Positions 1 to 8,444 of a DNA stretch of 64,000 bases are shown here, piece after piece; the first letter of the stretch is position 1; every line of letters starts with the position of its first letter. The position numbers and the translations under genes were made by a program. The stretch lies in NCBI RefSeq assembly GCF_001660485.1, contig NZ_CP013979.1:3286001-3350000 (forward strand), written 5' to 3'. Under the pieces are notes generated by a model. The model ran no database searches. It saw only the letters and a list, made by a program, of their open reading frames with translations, and was not told where the DNA came from. The stretch comes from Agromyces aureus. GTDB lineage: Bacteria > Actinomycetota > Actinomycetes > Actinomycetales > Microbacteriaceae.

Positions 1-265
1 CGACGTGCAGCTTCGGTGGTGTGCCGAGCACGCGGAGGCCATGCAGGTGAGCCGCGGACACGCACGTCAGCCGACCGCCCACGCGCGCGGCCTGTTTGAG
101 TTCGGTTGCGATGCGCGGGTCGCAGTACACGCCACGGTGGAGTCGCTCGATCTCCCCGCGGTTGACGGCGACGGCGATTCCTCGCTCGGTGAAGCCCGCC
201 TGCGCGAGGTCGGCTGTGGAGCAGATGCCGCCGGTGGATCCGATCAGCCTGCGCAATTCGCTCAT
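1..265 (-). CDS. AbiEi-type antitoxin-like protein, N-terminal part (cut by left edge)
   Basis: The minus strand is open from an ATG at 265 to the window edge and encodes about 88 residues beginning MSELRRLIGSTGGICSTADL. The pattern is a short helix, then a winged-helix-like segment with 'TADLAQAGFTERGIAVAVNRGE', then 'IERLHRGVYCDP' and 'SAAHLHGLRVLG'. This matches the N-terminal domain of type IV AbiEi-family antitoxins; in Actinobacteria it often precedes a DUF559 nuclease-like domain. The C-terminal domain lies outside the window, so neither antitoxin nor nuclease function can be tested. An in-frame GTG two codons upstream is an alternative start. No partner toxin is visible on this side. 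Confidence 0.6.
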   Translation of the reverse strand, partial: MSELRRLIGSTGGICSTADLAQAGFTERGIAVAVNRGEIERLHRGVYCDPRIATELKQAARVGGRLTCVSAAHLHGLRVLGTPPKLHV

Positions 266-362
266 CGGCACAGCTTGGTCGTCTGCCAATGGTGGCGGCT
301 CGAAATCTCGGGGCCGTGTGGGTTCCTCAGCCCCGTGCGCGGGTGGTGAGGCCGAGTCGGGT

Positions 363-447
363 GTCGGCAACTCAGGATGTCTCGGCGACGCGCCGAGCCA
401 TTCGCCGGAACGCCCCGCGTGTCGTCGGCGCGTCCTGAGTTGCCGAC
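363..447. repeat. Inverted repeat element with nested hairpin
   Basis: Perfect 15-bp arms GTCGGCAACTCAGGA (363-377) and TCCTGAGTTGCCGAC (433-447) enclose 55 nt. The loop holds its own hairpin, CTCGGCG-ACG-CGCCGAG. It lies in the 390-nt gene-free stretch 266-655, which otherwise holds only the tandem repeats noted next. It could be a REP/MITE-like repetitive element or a bidirectional terminator. Confidence 0.5.
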
Positions 448-462
448 GCGTTGAGCGGACGG

Positions 463-586
463 GCGGATGTCGCGTGCAGGCGGATGTCGCGCGCAGGCGC
501 CTGCGCGTGCACGCGCGCGTCATGCGCGCGGGGTTAAGCGCGCAGGGTCAAGCGCGCAGGGTCAAGCGCGCAGGGTCAAGCGCGCG
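463..586. repeat. Two short tandem repeats (17 bp x2, 14 bp x4)
   Basis: Positions 463-496 hold two adjacent 17-mers, gcggatgtcgcgYgcag. Positions 531-586 hold four copies of the 14-mer gggtcaagcgcgca; the first has one mismatch and the last ends in g. They lie just upstream of the aldehyde dehydrogenase ribosome-binding site. No coding role is seen. Confidence 0.75.
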
Positions 587-655
587 GCACGCACGGACAA
601 GGCCCAGCGCGCCTGCCCTGCCTACCGTGGAACCCCGACTCAACGTGGAGGAACC

Positions 656-2089
656 ATGGACAGCCCGACCCCCGTGCTCGAACCGACGCACGACGACCTG
701 CTCGCCGAGATCCAGTCGTTCGACGGCGAGCGACGCGAGATCCTCGACCCGGCGACCGGCGAGGTCATCGGTCACGCGCCCGTGCACTCGGTCGACGATC
801 TCGAGGCCGCGGTCAGCCGGGCGAAGGCGGCCCAGCCGGCGTGGGCCGCACTCGGTCACGAGCGCCGCAGCGAGCTGCTCATGCAGGCCGCCGATGCGAT
901 CGACGCCGAGGGCGAGGCGCTCGCGCGCATCCTCTCGCGCGAGCAGGGCAAGCCGCTCAACGGCCCCAACGCCCGGTTCGAGGTGGGCGGGGCATCCGGA
1001 TGGCTGCGCGCCGCCGCCGCGACCCGGCTCGAGACCGAGGTGGTCTTCGACGACGGCCAGGTGCACGCAGAGATGACCTACCGCCCGATCGGCGTGGTCG
1101 GTGCGATCGGCCCGTGGAACTGGCCGCAGATGATCACGGTCTGGCAGGTCGGACCGGCTCTGCGGATGGGCAACACGGTGGTCGTGAAGCCCTCGGAGTA
1201 CACGCCGCTCAGCGTGCTCGCACTCGTCGCGGTGATCAACCGCGTGCTGCCGGAGGGCGTCGTCGAGATCGTCTCGGGCGGGCGCGAGATCGGCGCCGCG
1301 CTCTCGTCGCACCCCGCGGTGGGCAAGGTCATGTTCACGGGGTCGACGGCGACGGGCAAGGCGATCATCCGCAGCTCGGCCGATACCGTCAAGCGGCTCA
1401 CGCTCGAGCTCGGCGGCAACGACGCGGGCATCGTGTTGCCCGACGTCGACCCGAAGGCGATCGCCGAAGGGCTGTTCTGGGGCGCGTTCATCAACACGGG
1501 CCAGACCTGCGCCGCACTGAAGCGCCTGTACGTGCACGACAGCGTCTACGACGCCGTGTGCGAGGCGCTGGTCGACGTCGCCGCGGCCATGCCCATGGGC
1601 GTCGGGCTCGACGAGGGCAACGTGCTCGGCCCGCTGCAGAACCGCCAGCAGTTCGACATCGTCGACCGGCTCGTGGAGTCGGCGAAGGCGTCGGGCGCGC
1701 GCGTGCTGCTCGGCGGCGAACCCGACCGCGAGCAGCCGGGCCACTTCTACCCGACGACGCTCGTCGCCGACATCGACGACGCGAATCCGCTCGTGCAGGA
1801 GGAGCAGTTCGGCCCGGCCCTGCCGATCGTCCGCTACCACGACGTCGACGAGGCCATCGCCCTCGCGAACGACGTCGAGGTCGGGCTGGGCGCCTCGGTG
1901 TGGGGCGCCGATCGCGACGAGGCGCGACGCGTCGCCGCGCGCATCGAGGCCGGCACGGTGTGGATCAACTCGCACGGCACGATCCACCCGATGGTGCCGT
2001 TCGGCGGCGCGAAGCAGTCCGGCTACGGGCTCGAGTTCGGCGTCGAGGGCCTGAAGGCGCTCGGCCTGCCGCAGGTCATCAACGGCTGA
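656..2089 (+). CDS. NAD(P)-dependent aldehyde dehydrogenase
   Basis: A 477-residue ALDH-superfamily enzyme, the usual length for the family, oxidising an aldehyde to its acid in the cytoplasm. Visible motifs are the oxyanion-hole Asn in PWNWP (N155), the cofactor loop FTGST (227-231), the general base in TLELGGN (E251) and the catalytic cysteine in NTGQTCA (C285). The ATG at 656 was chosen because a strong GGAGG lies at 647-651; the frame is open further upstream but runs through the tandem repeats. A hairpin terminator follows. With the copper amine oxidase, permease and FeaR-like regulator nearby, the likely substrate is the aldehyde formed by amine oxidation (as FeaB acts with TynA). That substrate is inferred from context only. 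Confidence 0.9.
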   Translation: MDSPTPVLEPTHDDLLAEIQSFDGERREILDPATGEVIGHAPVHSVDDLEAAVSRAKAAQPAWAALGHERRSELLMQAADAIDAEGEALARILSREQGKPLNGPNARFEVGGASGWLRAAAATRLETEVVFDDGQVHAEMTYRPIGVVGAIGPWNWPQMITVWQVGPALRMGNTVVVKPSEYTPLSVLALVAVINRVLPEGVVEIVSGGREIGAALSSHPAVGKVMFTGSTATGKAIIRSSADTVKRLTLELGGNDAGIVLPDVDPKAIAEGLFWGAFINTGQTCAALKRLYVHDSVYDAVCEALVDVAAAMPMGVGLDEGNVLGPLQNRQQFDIVDRLVESAKASGARVLLGGEPDREQPGHFYPTTLVADIDDANPLVQEEQFGPALPIVRYHDVDEAIALANDVEVGLGASVWGADRDEARRVAARIEAGTVWINSHGTIHPMVPFGGAKQSGYGLEFGVEGLKALGLPQVING

Positions 2090-2123
2090 ACCGGGAGCGG
2101 GCGAGCCGCCCGAGCAGGACCCC

Positions 2124-2158
2124 GGCGGGCCGGGAGCGCGAGTCGCTCCCGGCCCGCC
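2124..2158 (+). terminator. Hairpin terminator after aldehyde dehydrogenase
   Basis: A perfect 15-bp stem, GGCGGGCCGGGAGCG (2124-2138) / CGCTCCCGGCCCGCC (2144-2158), with a 5-nt loop, 35 nt after the ALDH stop. There is no clear T-tract, as is common in high-GC Actinobacteria. Confidence 0.7.
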
Positions 2159-2253
2159 GCGTGCGTCCCCGTCGGCCGACGCCGCACGCGTATCGTGGAC
2201 GGCGACCGCGAGCTCGACCACTCGCCCGGCGTTCGCGATCGCGAGAGGGGACC

Positions 2254-2841
2254 ATGCCGAAGATCGTCGACCACGACGAGCGCCGACTCGAGATCGTGCG
2301 CGCGACCTGGCGGCTCATCGCCGAGAAGGGCTTCCGTGCGACGACGATGCGCGAGATCGCGAAGTCGGCCGGCGTCGCGAACGGCGGCCTCTTCCCGTAC
2401 TTCCGCAACAAGGAAGAGCTGATCGGGGCCACATTCGAACACGTCTACTCGGCGACGAACGCCAGGTTCGCGGCCGTCCGCGCCGACCTCGAGGGCATGC
2501 CCGCGCTGCGCGAGCTCATGCTGCAGATCTTCCCGCTCGACGAGGAGCGCATCCTCGAGGCGCGCATCGTCATCCCGTTCTGGGAGTACGCGGCCAACGA
2601 CCCGGCCCTGCTCGCGCTGCACGAGCGCACGATGGACGAGTGGCGGGTCGAGATCGCCGACCACCTCGAGCGCGCGAAGCAGCTCGGTCAGGCCCGAGCC
2701 GACCTCGACGTGGCGGTCGCCACCGACCATCTCATGGCCTTCGTCGACGGCGTGCAGGTGATCGCCGTCGTCTCCCCCGCGAGCGCGGCCCCAGCGCGTC
2801 TCACGCGACTCCTCGAGGGGTACCTCGACCTGCTGCGGTAG
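2254..2841 (+). CDS. TetR-family transcriptional regulator
   Basis: A 195-residue protein. The N-terminus carries a TetR helix-turn-helix: 'RATWRLIAEKGFRATTMREI' followed by 'AKSAGVANGGLFPYFRNKEEL' (about residues 14-55). The rest is an all-helical ligand-binding domain. The start ATG at 2254 follows GAGAGGGG at the expected spacing. It sits between the aldehyde dehydrogenase and the convergent copper amine oxidase, so it probably responds to an amine, aldehyde or related ligand. The ligand and operator are not visible. A terminator hairpin separates it from the amine oxidase. Confidence 0.88.
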   Translation: MPKIVDHDERRLEIVRATWRLIAEKGFRATTMREIAKSAGVANGGLFPYFRNKEELIGATFEHVYSATNARFAAVRADLEGMPALRELMLQIFPLDEERILEARIVIPFWEYAANDPALLALHERTMDEWRVEIADHLERAKQLGQARADLDVAVATDHLMAFVDGVQVIAVVSPASAAPARLTRLLEGYLDLLR

Positions 2842-2869
2842 TCCCACCGGCTTCGCACGATCGACGGCG

Positions 2870-2907
2870 AGAGGGCCGGATGCCGCGGCTGCGACATCCG
2901 GCCCTCT
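2870..2907. terminator. Bidirectional hairpin between TetR and amine oxidase genes
   Basis: A perfect 13-bp stem, AGAGGGCCGGATG (2870-2882) / CATCCGGCCCTCT (2895-2907), in the convergent gap between the regulator stop (2841) and the amine oxidase stop (2925). It probably serves both transcripts. Confidence 0.75.
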
Positions 2908-2924
2908 GACGGGTCAGTGCGTGG

Positions 2925-5042
2925 TCAGTGCCCGTGCCCGGCGCAGGTGCACGCACCGGCCTCGCAGCGGCATCCGCTCGCCCCGTGCCCTTCGTGATCG
3001 GCCTGGCCGTCGTGAGCGGCCTGCCCGTCGTGCCCGTCGTGGCCCGGCCCGGTGTGGCAGGCCATGCCGAGCGCGGCCGATGACGGCACGTTCAGCGTGG
3101 GGTTTCGGCCGAAGAAGCCGTAGGGCTTGAGCGTGAACTTGGCGGTGTCGACCGGCATGACGGGCCAGTCCTCGACGCGCGGGAAGTGCGTCGGGCCGAA
3201 CGTGTGCCAGAGCACGATGTCGTCGCCGTCGATCGAACGGTCGGCGGCGGTGTAGCGCGGCAGGCCGTCGCCGCCCGGTCCCTGGTTCACGAGGTCGCCC
3301 GCGGGGTAGCGCTCCGCCTGGTCGTACCGCGTGACCCAGAGGTGCTTGCGCGTGAAGCCGGCCCGCTTGGCGATGACCGACTCGGGGTCGGCCAGCAGCG
3401 TGGGCGAGCCCTGCGCGATGAGCTCGTAGCCGACCGGACGGCCGAGGCGGTTCGTCTTCTCGGTGTTGACGATGTGCCAGGTGCGGCCCGCGACGGGGTC
3501 GGCGTCGCGTGCACCCTCGGCCTCGGTGCGCAGGCGCGTGCTCCGCTTGGTGAAGGCGTTGCCGTAGGCGTTGCCCTCGCCCATCGGCACGCGCGCGGCG
3601 TCGACCTCGTCGACCGCGTTGGCGAGCCCGTCGACCATCATGTCGAGTCGTGCGCTGAAGAGGTGCTGGTGATACGGCGCCCCGAGGCCGGGAGCGACCT
3701 CGCTGGCGTGGTCGCCGGCCGCCGCATCGAACGCCGACGTGAAGAGCACGCCGGTGAGCTTCGCCTCGCACTCGATGGCGCCGTCGAGGTAGAGGTACCA
3801 GTAGAAGCCGTAGTCGTAGTTGCCGACGGTGGTGAAGAAGCTGATCACGAGCCTGCGCTGGCGGCGCACCTCGTTCGAGCCGGTGTAGATGTCGGTGTGC
3901 TTCCAGAGGGTGCCGACGTCCTCCTCGTGCATGCAGATGGCGTTCGGGATGACGCGGGGGTGCCCGAACTCGTCGGCGATCGTCGCGTCGAAGTAGCGGA
4001 TCTCGCCGAGGCAGTCGCATCCGAGCTGCAGCGAGTTCGCGTATCGGCCGAACACGTACTCGCCCGTGTCGAAGTAGTTCTGCCAGAACCGAGCGGGCGA
4101 GGGGTCGCCGTAGGGCACGACCATCTCGGCGATCGAGGCTCGGTAGACGATGTCGCGCTCCTCGCCGCCCTGGTCGGCGTCGACGTAGCGGATGCGGCGA
4201 AGCACGAGCCCCTCGCGGGCGTCGAAGGCGAGCGAGAAGCGCCAGTTCGCCCAGCTCACCCGATCACCGTCGACCGTGTAGCTGGGTCCATCGGGCTGGC
4301 TGATCTCGATCCGCTTCAGGGAGTCGAGCGGCGCGCCCTGCACCGCGGGGTCGTCGAAGTTGCCGCCCTCGGCCGGGATCTCGTAGACGCGGTGGTCGAT
4401 GAGCTCGAACATGCGCCCCTCGATCATGTCGACGTAGGCGCAGAGGCCGTCGACGGGGTGCGCCCAGCAGTGGTCCTGCTCGTGCTCGCGCATGAAGGCG
4501 AGCACGCGGATGACGCGGCGTCCCGCCTCGGCCTCGAAGCCGTAGTTGCCGGCCGAGAGCGGTGCGAGGGCGACCTGCTCGTGCGTGATGCCGCGCTTGG
4601 CGAGCGCGTCGTGCCACTGCTGCTCAGCACCGAGCAGGTCGTAGATCGCCTCGAACTCGACGTCGAGGATCGGCACGTGGCCGTTCGCGCCGTCGATCGG
4701 CTCGTTCGAGAGCACTGCACGGTCGGTGACCGAGACGCGGAGGTCGGCCGACGCACCCGTCGACCGGTCGAGCACCAGGGCGCGCACGACGCGGGGCAGC
4801 TCGATGCCCGCGAACACGTCGGCCTTGGCGGGCTCGTCGAGGCCGACGTAGACGAACCGCGTGTGCTCGCCGATCAATCCGGCCTCGTGCAGGATGTCGC
4901 GGGCCGCGTCGATCTCGTCGGCCGAGAGTCCGCGGAGCGCGTCCGGCGCGTCGGCGGGCGCTGCGCCGTTCGCTGCGCCGTTCACATCGCCGGGCGCCTC
5001 GTCGGGCCGGCCGATCGAGTGGAGAGTGGACGTCGTCGTCAT
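2925..5042 (-). CDS. Copper-containing primary amine oxidase with His/Cys-rich C-terminal tail
   Basis: A 705-residue copper amine oxidase: primary amine + O2 to aldehyde, NH3 and H2O2. The topaquinone precursor is Tyr409 in TVGNYDYGF, the catalytic-base motif is YFDTGEY (D325), and copper ligands are the HQH pair (H458, H460) plus a histidine in LWHTFGPTHF (H613). The layout matches Arthrobacter phenylethylamine/histamine-type oxidases. No signal peptide is seen. The start ATG (5042) follows AAAAGG. Unusually, about 44 residues after the normal end (FFGRNPTLNVP) form a tail with 8 His and 5 Cys (HDGHDGQ repeats, then CRCEAGACTC and GHGH), which looks metal-binding. Neighbours (ALDH, APC permease, FeaR-like regulator) support amine catabolism; the exact amine is unknown. 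Confidence 0.93.
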   Translation of the reverse strand: MTTTSTLHSIGRPDEAPGDVNGAANGAAPADAPDALRGLSADEIDAARDILHEAGLIGEHTRFVYVGLDEPAKADVFAGIELPRVVRALVLDRSTGASADLRVSVTDRAVLSNEPIDGANGHVPILDVEFEAIYDLLGAEQQWHDALAKRGITHEQVALAPLSAGNYGFEAEAGRRVIRVLAFMREHEQDHCWAHPVDGLCAYVDMIEGRMFELIDHRVYEIPAEGGNFDDPAVQGAPLDSLKRIEISQPDGPSYTVDGDRVSWANWRFSLAFDAREGLVLRRIRYVDADQGGEERDIVYRASIAEMVVPYGDPSPARFWQNYFDTGEYVFGRYANSLQLGCDCLGEIRYFDATIADEFGHPRVIPNAICMHEEDVGTLWKHTDIYTGSNEVRRQRRLVISFFTTVGNYDYGFYWYLYLDGAIECEAKLTGVLFTSAFDAAAGDHASEVAPGLGAPYHQHLFSARLDMMVDGLANAVDEVDAARVPMGEGNAYGNAFTKRSTRLRTEAEGARDADPVAGRTWHIVNTEKTNRLGRPVGYELIAQGSPTLLADPESVIAKRAGFTRKHLWVTRYDQAERYPAGDLVNQGPGGDGLPRYTAADRSIDGDDIVLWHTFGPTHFPRVEDWPVMPVDTAKFTLKPYGFFGRNPTLNVPSSAALGMACHTGPGHDGHDGQAAHDGQADHEGHGASGCRCEAGACTCAGHGH

Positions 5043-5116
5043 GCTGCACCTTTTTTCTCTACGTTTGTCGAGTAATATAACCCCACGCACCGGAACAGGG
5101 AAGATTCGGAAGACGA
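5043..5116. promoter_or_regulatory. Divergent promoter region, amine oxidase / small membrane protein
   Basis: This 74-bp divergent gap holds a locally AT-rich patch. On the minus strand TATATT (plus 5074-5079) is a candidate -10, 32 nt before the amine oxidase ATG. The T-rich stretch at 5051-5058 places AAAAGG before that start. The actual start site is unmapped. Confidence 0.4.
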
Positions 5117-5662
5117 ATGGTCGAGATCGCGCACGGCGTCATGCTCTTCGGGGCCCTGGCGGGAACCGCCGCTGCGCTGGCGCCCGGCCGGGTGCGGGCC
5201 CTCGACGCCGTCGCCTCGATCGTCATGGTCGCCGCGATGGTCGACACGGCGTTCACGCGCCTGCTGCCCGGGATCGCCTGGTCGGCGCTCCTCATCGCCG
5301 CGGGCCTCGCCATCGGCATCCGGGCCCGCCGCGGCATCCGTCGGCCCGATCCGTCGGCATGTCTCGGCCGACCGCTCGCCGATCTCCACCACGCGCTCGC
5401 CCTGATCGCCACCGGATGGCTGCTCGCGGGCGTCGGAACGGCCGCGGCGACCGCCGCAACCTCGGCCGCCCACCTCGGCGGCCCCGTCCTGCCGCTCCAG
5501 TGGCCGGCCCTCATCGCCGTGATCGTGCTGGGCGCGTGCGTGGCGGCCCGAGCCGTGCGGTCCGGCCGGGCGGCGCTCCGGCACGGGGCGATGGCGGCGG
5601 GCATGACCGTCATGCTCGCCGCCATGGCGGCCCCGGCCGCCGTCGCAGCCCTCGGCTCGTAG
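5117..5662 (+). CDS. Small integral membrane protein, His/Met-bearing helices
   Basis: 181 residues, almost wholly hydrophobic, with about five predicted membrane spans (roughly 5-25, 30-62, 88-112, 122-143 and 155-178). It carries DLHHALAL near the third span and RHGAMAAGMTVMLAAM in the last. The arrangement of His and Met residues recalls the actinobacterial DUF5134 family, but this is recalled likeness, not a search result. It diverges from the copper amine oxidase, so a link to copper handling or cell-surface physiology is possible but not shown. It is not a recognisable transporter or enzyme. Confidence 0.6.
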   Translation: MVEIAHGVMLFGALAGTAAALAPGRVRALDAVASIVMVAAMVDTAFTRLLPGIAWSALLIAAGLAIGIRARRGIRRPDPSACLGRPLADLHHALALIATGWLLAGVGTAAATAATSAAHLGGPVLPLQWPALIAVIVLGACVAARAVRSGRAALRHGAMAAGMTVMLAAMAAPAAVAALGS

Positions 5663-5705
5663 TCGCGCAGTGCAGGGCCGACCACCGAACGTCGAACGCC
5701 GCGAC

Positions 5706-7241
5706 TCAGAGCCCGCGGTGCCCCTCGCCGTCGATCAGGTCGACCTCGGCCTCCTCGACGCCGTGGCCGATGCGGGCGTACAGCTCCGGGTTCCTCCTGC
5801 GGATCGCGAAGCCCCAGATCACGCCCGCGATGCCGGGCACGATGAGCAGTGCGGGCAGCACGAAGGTCACCGGCGTCGTCTCGGCCTGGCCGAGCAGCAC
5901 GTTGAAGTTCGCGACGATGAGCACGAACACCGTGAAGAGCACCACGGCCGAGATGAGCGGCGCGATGAGGGTCGACCAGAGTCCGAGCCCTCGTCGGTCG
6001 CGGCGGAAGAACCCGATGACCGAGATGGCGATGATGCACATGAGCAGCACGAGCCCCATGGCTCCCGTGTTGGTCAGCCACGTGAACATCGTGAGCACCG
6101 GGTAGAGGAACTCCGTCGGCGCGAAGTCGTTCTTCAGGCCCATGACCTCGCCCGCGAACACGAAGCCGAGCGTGACCACGAGCGCGATGATCGTCTGCGC
6201 GACCGAGCCGGCCCACGGCGCACGCGAGACGGCTCGCACCGAGCCGAGTCGACGGTGCAGCACGCCCTCGCGTCCGAGCGAGTACAGGTAGCGCGCGACC
6301 GCGTTGTGGAACGACTGCAGTGCCGCGAACAGGCTCGTGAGGAAGAGCACCTGCATGAGGTCGCTGATGATGACGGGCGCGTGCTCGCTCATGAAGACGA
6401 ACATGAGGTCAGGGCCGTACGTCGCCGAGGCCTCGGCGATCTGCGACGGTCCGATGCCCACCGTGAAGGCCCAGGCGCTGAACGCGTAGAAGACGCCGAT
6501 GATCGCCACGGCCGCGTACGTGGCACGGGCGACGGTGCGCTTGGGGTCCTTCGACTCCTCACCGTAGATCGCGGCCGACTCGAAGCCCATGAAGGCGGCG
6601 ATGCCGAACGAGAGCACCGCGCCGACCCCCGGCACGAACAGGTTCGAGAGCTGGAGCCCCGCCGTGCTCACGCCTTCGGGCGCCACGGAGAACGAGACGA
6701 TGTCGAAGACGATGACGGCCACGAACTCGAGCGCCACGAGGATGCCGAGCACCTTCGCCGACAGGTCGACGCGGTTGACGCCGAGCACGGCGACGACGCC
6801 GATGCACACGAGGATCCAGAGCCACCACGGGGTCGCGATGCCGAGCTTGGCCTCGAGGAACATCGACATCTGGAACCCGAAGAGCCCGTAGATGCCGACC
6901 TGCATTGCGTTGTACGCGACGAGCGCCACGAGCGAGGCCCCGACGCCGAACGGCCGACCGAGGCCCTGCGCGATGTACGCGTAGAACGCACCCGCGTTCG
7001 TGACGTACCGGCTCATCGCGGCGTAGCCGACCGCGAACACGGCGAGCGCCGCGGCGAGCACGATGAAGCCGATCGGCACGCCGATCACGCCCGTGACCGC
7101 GAAGGTGGTCGTGACCCCGCCGGCGACGACGGTGAGCGGGGCGGAGGCCGCGATGATCATGAGGGTGACGGATGGCACGCCCAGGCGGCGTCGGCCGAGG
7201 CCGCCGCTCTGCTTCGGCGGGGAGGTCGTCGTGGAGGTCAT
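5706..7241 (-). CDS. APC-superfamily amino acid/amine permease
   Basis: A 511-residue cytoplasmic-membrane transporter with about 12 predicted helices. The first begins at 'GVPSVTLMIIAASAPLTVVA' (about 20-40) and is followed by the APC-type stretch MSRYVTNAGAFYAYIAQGLG. The C-terminal tail is short and acidic (EEAEVDLIDGEGH). The start ATG at 7241 is preceded by GGAACCCCC. It lies between the copper amine oxidase and a divergent AraC-type regulator, so it likely imports the amine or amino acid whose amine the oxidase attacks. Substrate specificity cannot be read from sequence. Confidence 0.88.
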   Translation of the reverse strand: MTSTTTSPPKQSGGLGRRRLGVPSVTLMIIAASAPLTVVAGGVTTTFAVTGVIGVPIGFIVLAAALAVFAVGYAAMSRYVTNAGAFYAYIAQGLGRPFGVGASLVALVAYNAMQVGIYGLFGFQMSMFLEAKLGIATPWWLWILVCIGVVAVLGVNRVDLSAKVLGILVALEFVAVIVFDIVSFSVAPEGVSTAGLQLSNLFVPGVGAVLSFGIAAFMGFESAAIYGEESKDPKRTVARATYAAVAIIGVFYAFSAWAFTVGIGPSQIAEASATYGPDLMFVFMSEHAPVIISDLMQVLFLTSLFAALQSFHNAVARYLYSLGREGVLHRRLGSVRAVSRAPWAGSVAQTIIALVVTLGFVFAGEVMGLKNDFAPTEFLYPVLTMFTWLTNTGAMGLVLLMCIIAISVIGFFRRDRRGLGLWSTLIAPLISAVVLFTVFVLIVANFNVLLGQAETTPVTFVLPALLIVPGIAGVIWGFAIRRRNPELYARIGHGVEEAEVDLIDGEGHRGL

Positions 7242-7377
7242 GGCTGGGGGTTCCTTATCCGACGGGAGCGAGAGCGAGCCACGGCGGCGTCGCCCGGTTC
7301 CGGCTCATGATTCCGCGCGCGGGGCGGCCCGTCTTGTCGCTCAGCGAAGGGCGGTTGACCCCGAACGCAGGCTCGCA

Positions 7378-7398
7378 CTGTCGGTTTTGTCTCGACAG
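7378..7398. promoter_or_regulatory. Inverted repeat, candidate operator
   Basis: CTGTCG-GTTTTGTCT-CGACAG is a perfect 6-bp inverted repeat in the 211-bp divergent gap between the permease and the AraC-type gene. It is placed where a regulator could act on both promoters. No experimental or comparative support is available. Confidence 0.4.
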
Positions 7399-7452
7399 GC
7401 GTAGAGTCTCCCCACTCGGACGTCGTCGTCCACTCCCCCAGAGATGAGGTGC

Positions 7453-8424
7453 ATGCCCGTGCCCGGCGAATCCATGCGCTCCGCCCCGCTCGACACGGCG
7501 GCGCTGCCGCTCGGATTCGGCGAGTTCAGCGCCCTCGTCTCGCAGTCGTTCGTGCCGCTGCAGGTGCGCTCCGACCGGCAGGACTCGTTCCGCGGCGAGA
7601 TCCGCGCGTCGACCAACGACGACGTGCACGTCTCGGTCGTCACGGCCGACGGTCACGAGATCCACCGTACGCCCGAGCTCGTCGCCCGCTCGAGCCACCG
7701 CTGCTTCAAGGTAGGCCTGCAACTCGCCGGCACGGGCCTCCTCATCCAGGACAACCGCGAGGCCGTGCTCCGCCCAGGCGACCTGACGGTGTACGACACC
7801 GACTCCCCCTACACGCTCGTCTTCGAGGAGGGGTTCAGCACGCTCGTGCTCATGGTGCCGCACCGAGTGCTCGAACTGCCGACCGACGCGGTGCGCGGCA
7901 TGACCGCCGCGACCATCGACGGCGGCGGCGGACTCGCACGGGTCGTGGCCCGCTTCCTCGGCGAGCTCGCGGGCGACCTGCAGCAGCTCGACGGCCCGAT
8001 CGGCGGCCGGCTCGCCCGCAACGCCGTCGACCTCGTCACCACGCTCTACGCGCGCGAACTCGACGTCGCCCGTGACGCCGACCGGCCGCACCGTGCGATG
8101 CTCCGGCGCGTGCAGGCCTACATCGACGCGCACCTCGGCGACCCCGACCTCACGCCCGGCAGCATCGCCGCGGCCGCGTTCATCTCGACCAGGCACCTGC
8201 ACGCGCTCTTCCACGAGGAGGGGCTCACCGTCTCGACGTTCATCAGGGCACGTCGGCTCGACCGGTGCCGCCGCGAGCTCGGCGATCCGCTGACCGCGCA
8301 CCGGCCCATCGGCCAGGTCGCCACCCGATGGGGCTTCGCGGATGCCGCGCACTTCAGCCGTGCGTTCCGAGCCGAGTTCGGCGAGCCGCCGAGCGCCTTC
8401 CGCGCGCGCACGACCGCGGCCTGA
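7453..8424 (+). CDS. AraC-family regulator, FeaR-like
   Basis: About 323 residues. The N-terminal ~200 are a cupin-like AraC_binding_2 type domain ('FRGEIRASTNDDVHVSVVTA', 'LRPGDLTVYDTDSPYTL'). The C-terminal ~100 hold the double helix-turn-helix of AraC/XylS proteins ('IDAHLGDPDLTPGSIAAAAF', 'ATRWGFADAAHFSRAFRAEF'). FeaR of Escherichia coli, which activates tyramine oxidase and phenylacetaldehyde dehydrogenase genes, has this layout, and a copper amine oxidase and an aldehyde dehydrogenase are close by. An activator of the amine genes is therefore likely. Start: the ATG at 7453 has GAGG just upstream; ATGs at 7444 and 7474 are alternatives. Confidence 0.85.
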   Translation: MPVPGESMRSAPLDTAALPLGFGEFSALVSQSFVPLQVRSDRQDSFRGEIRASTNDDVHVSVVTADGHEIHRTPELVARSSHRCFKVGLQLAGTGLLIQDNREAVLRPGDLTVYDTDSPYTLVFEEGFSTLVLMVPHRVLELPTDAVRGMTAATIDGGGGLARVVARFLGELAGDLQQLDGPIGGRLARNAVDLVTTLYARELDVARDADRPHRAMLRRVQAYIDAHLGDPDLTPGSIAAAAFISTRHLHALFHEEGLTVSTFIRARRLDRCRRELGDPLTAHRPIGQVATRWGFADAAHFSRAFRAEFGEPPSAFRARTTAA

Positions 8425-8444
8425 GCGCGCCGCTCGTCGCGACC

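Noticed and set aside
5670..7310. A 546-codon plus-strand frame opposite the permease
   Set aside because: His/Glu/Arg-rich low-complexity product typical of the antisense of a membrane-protein gene in GC-rich DNA.
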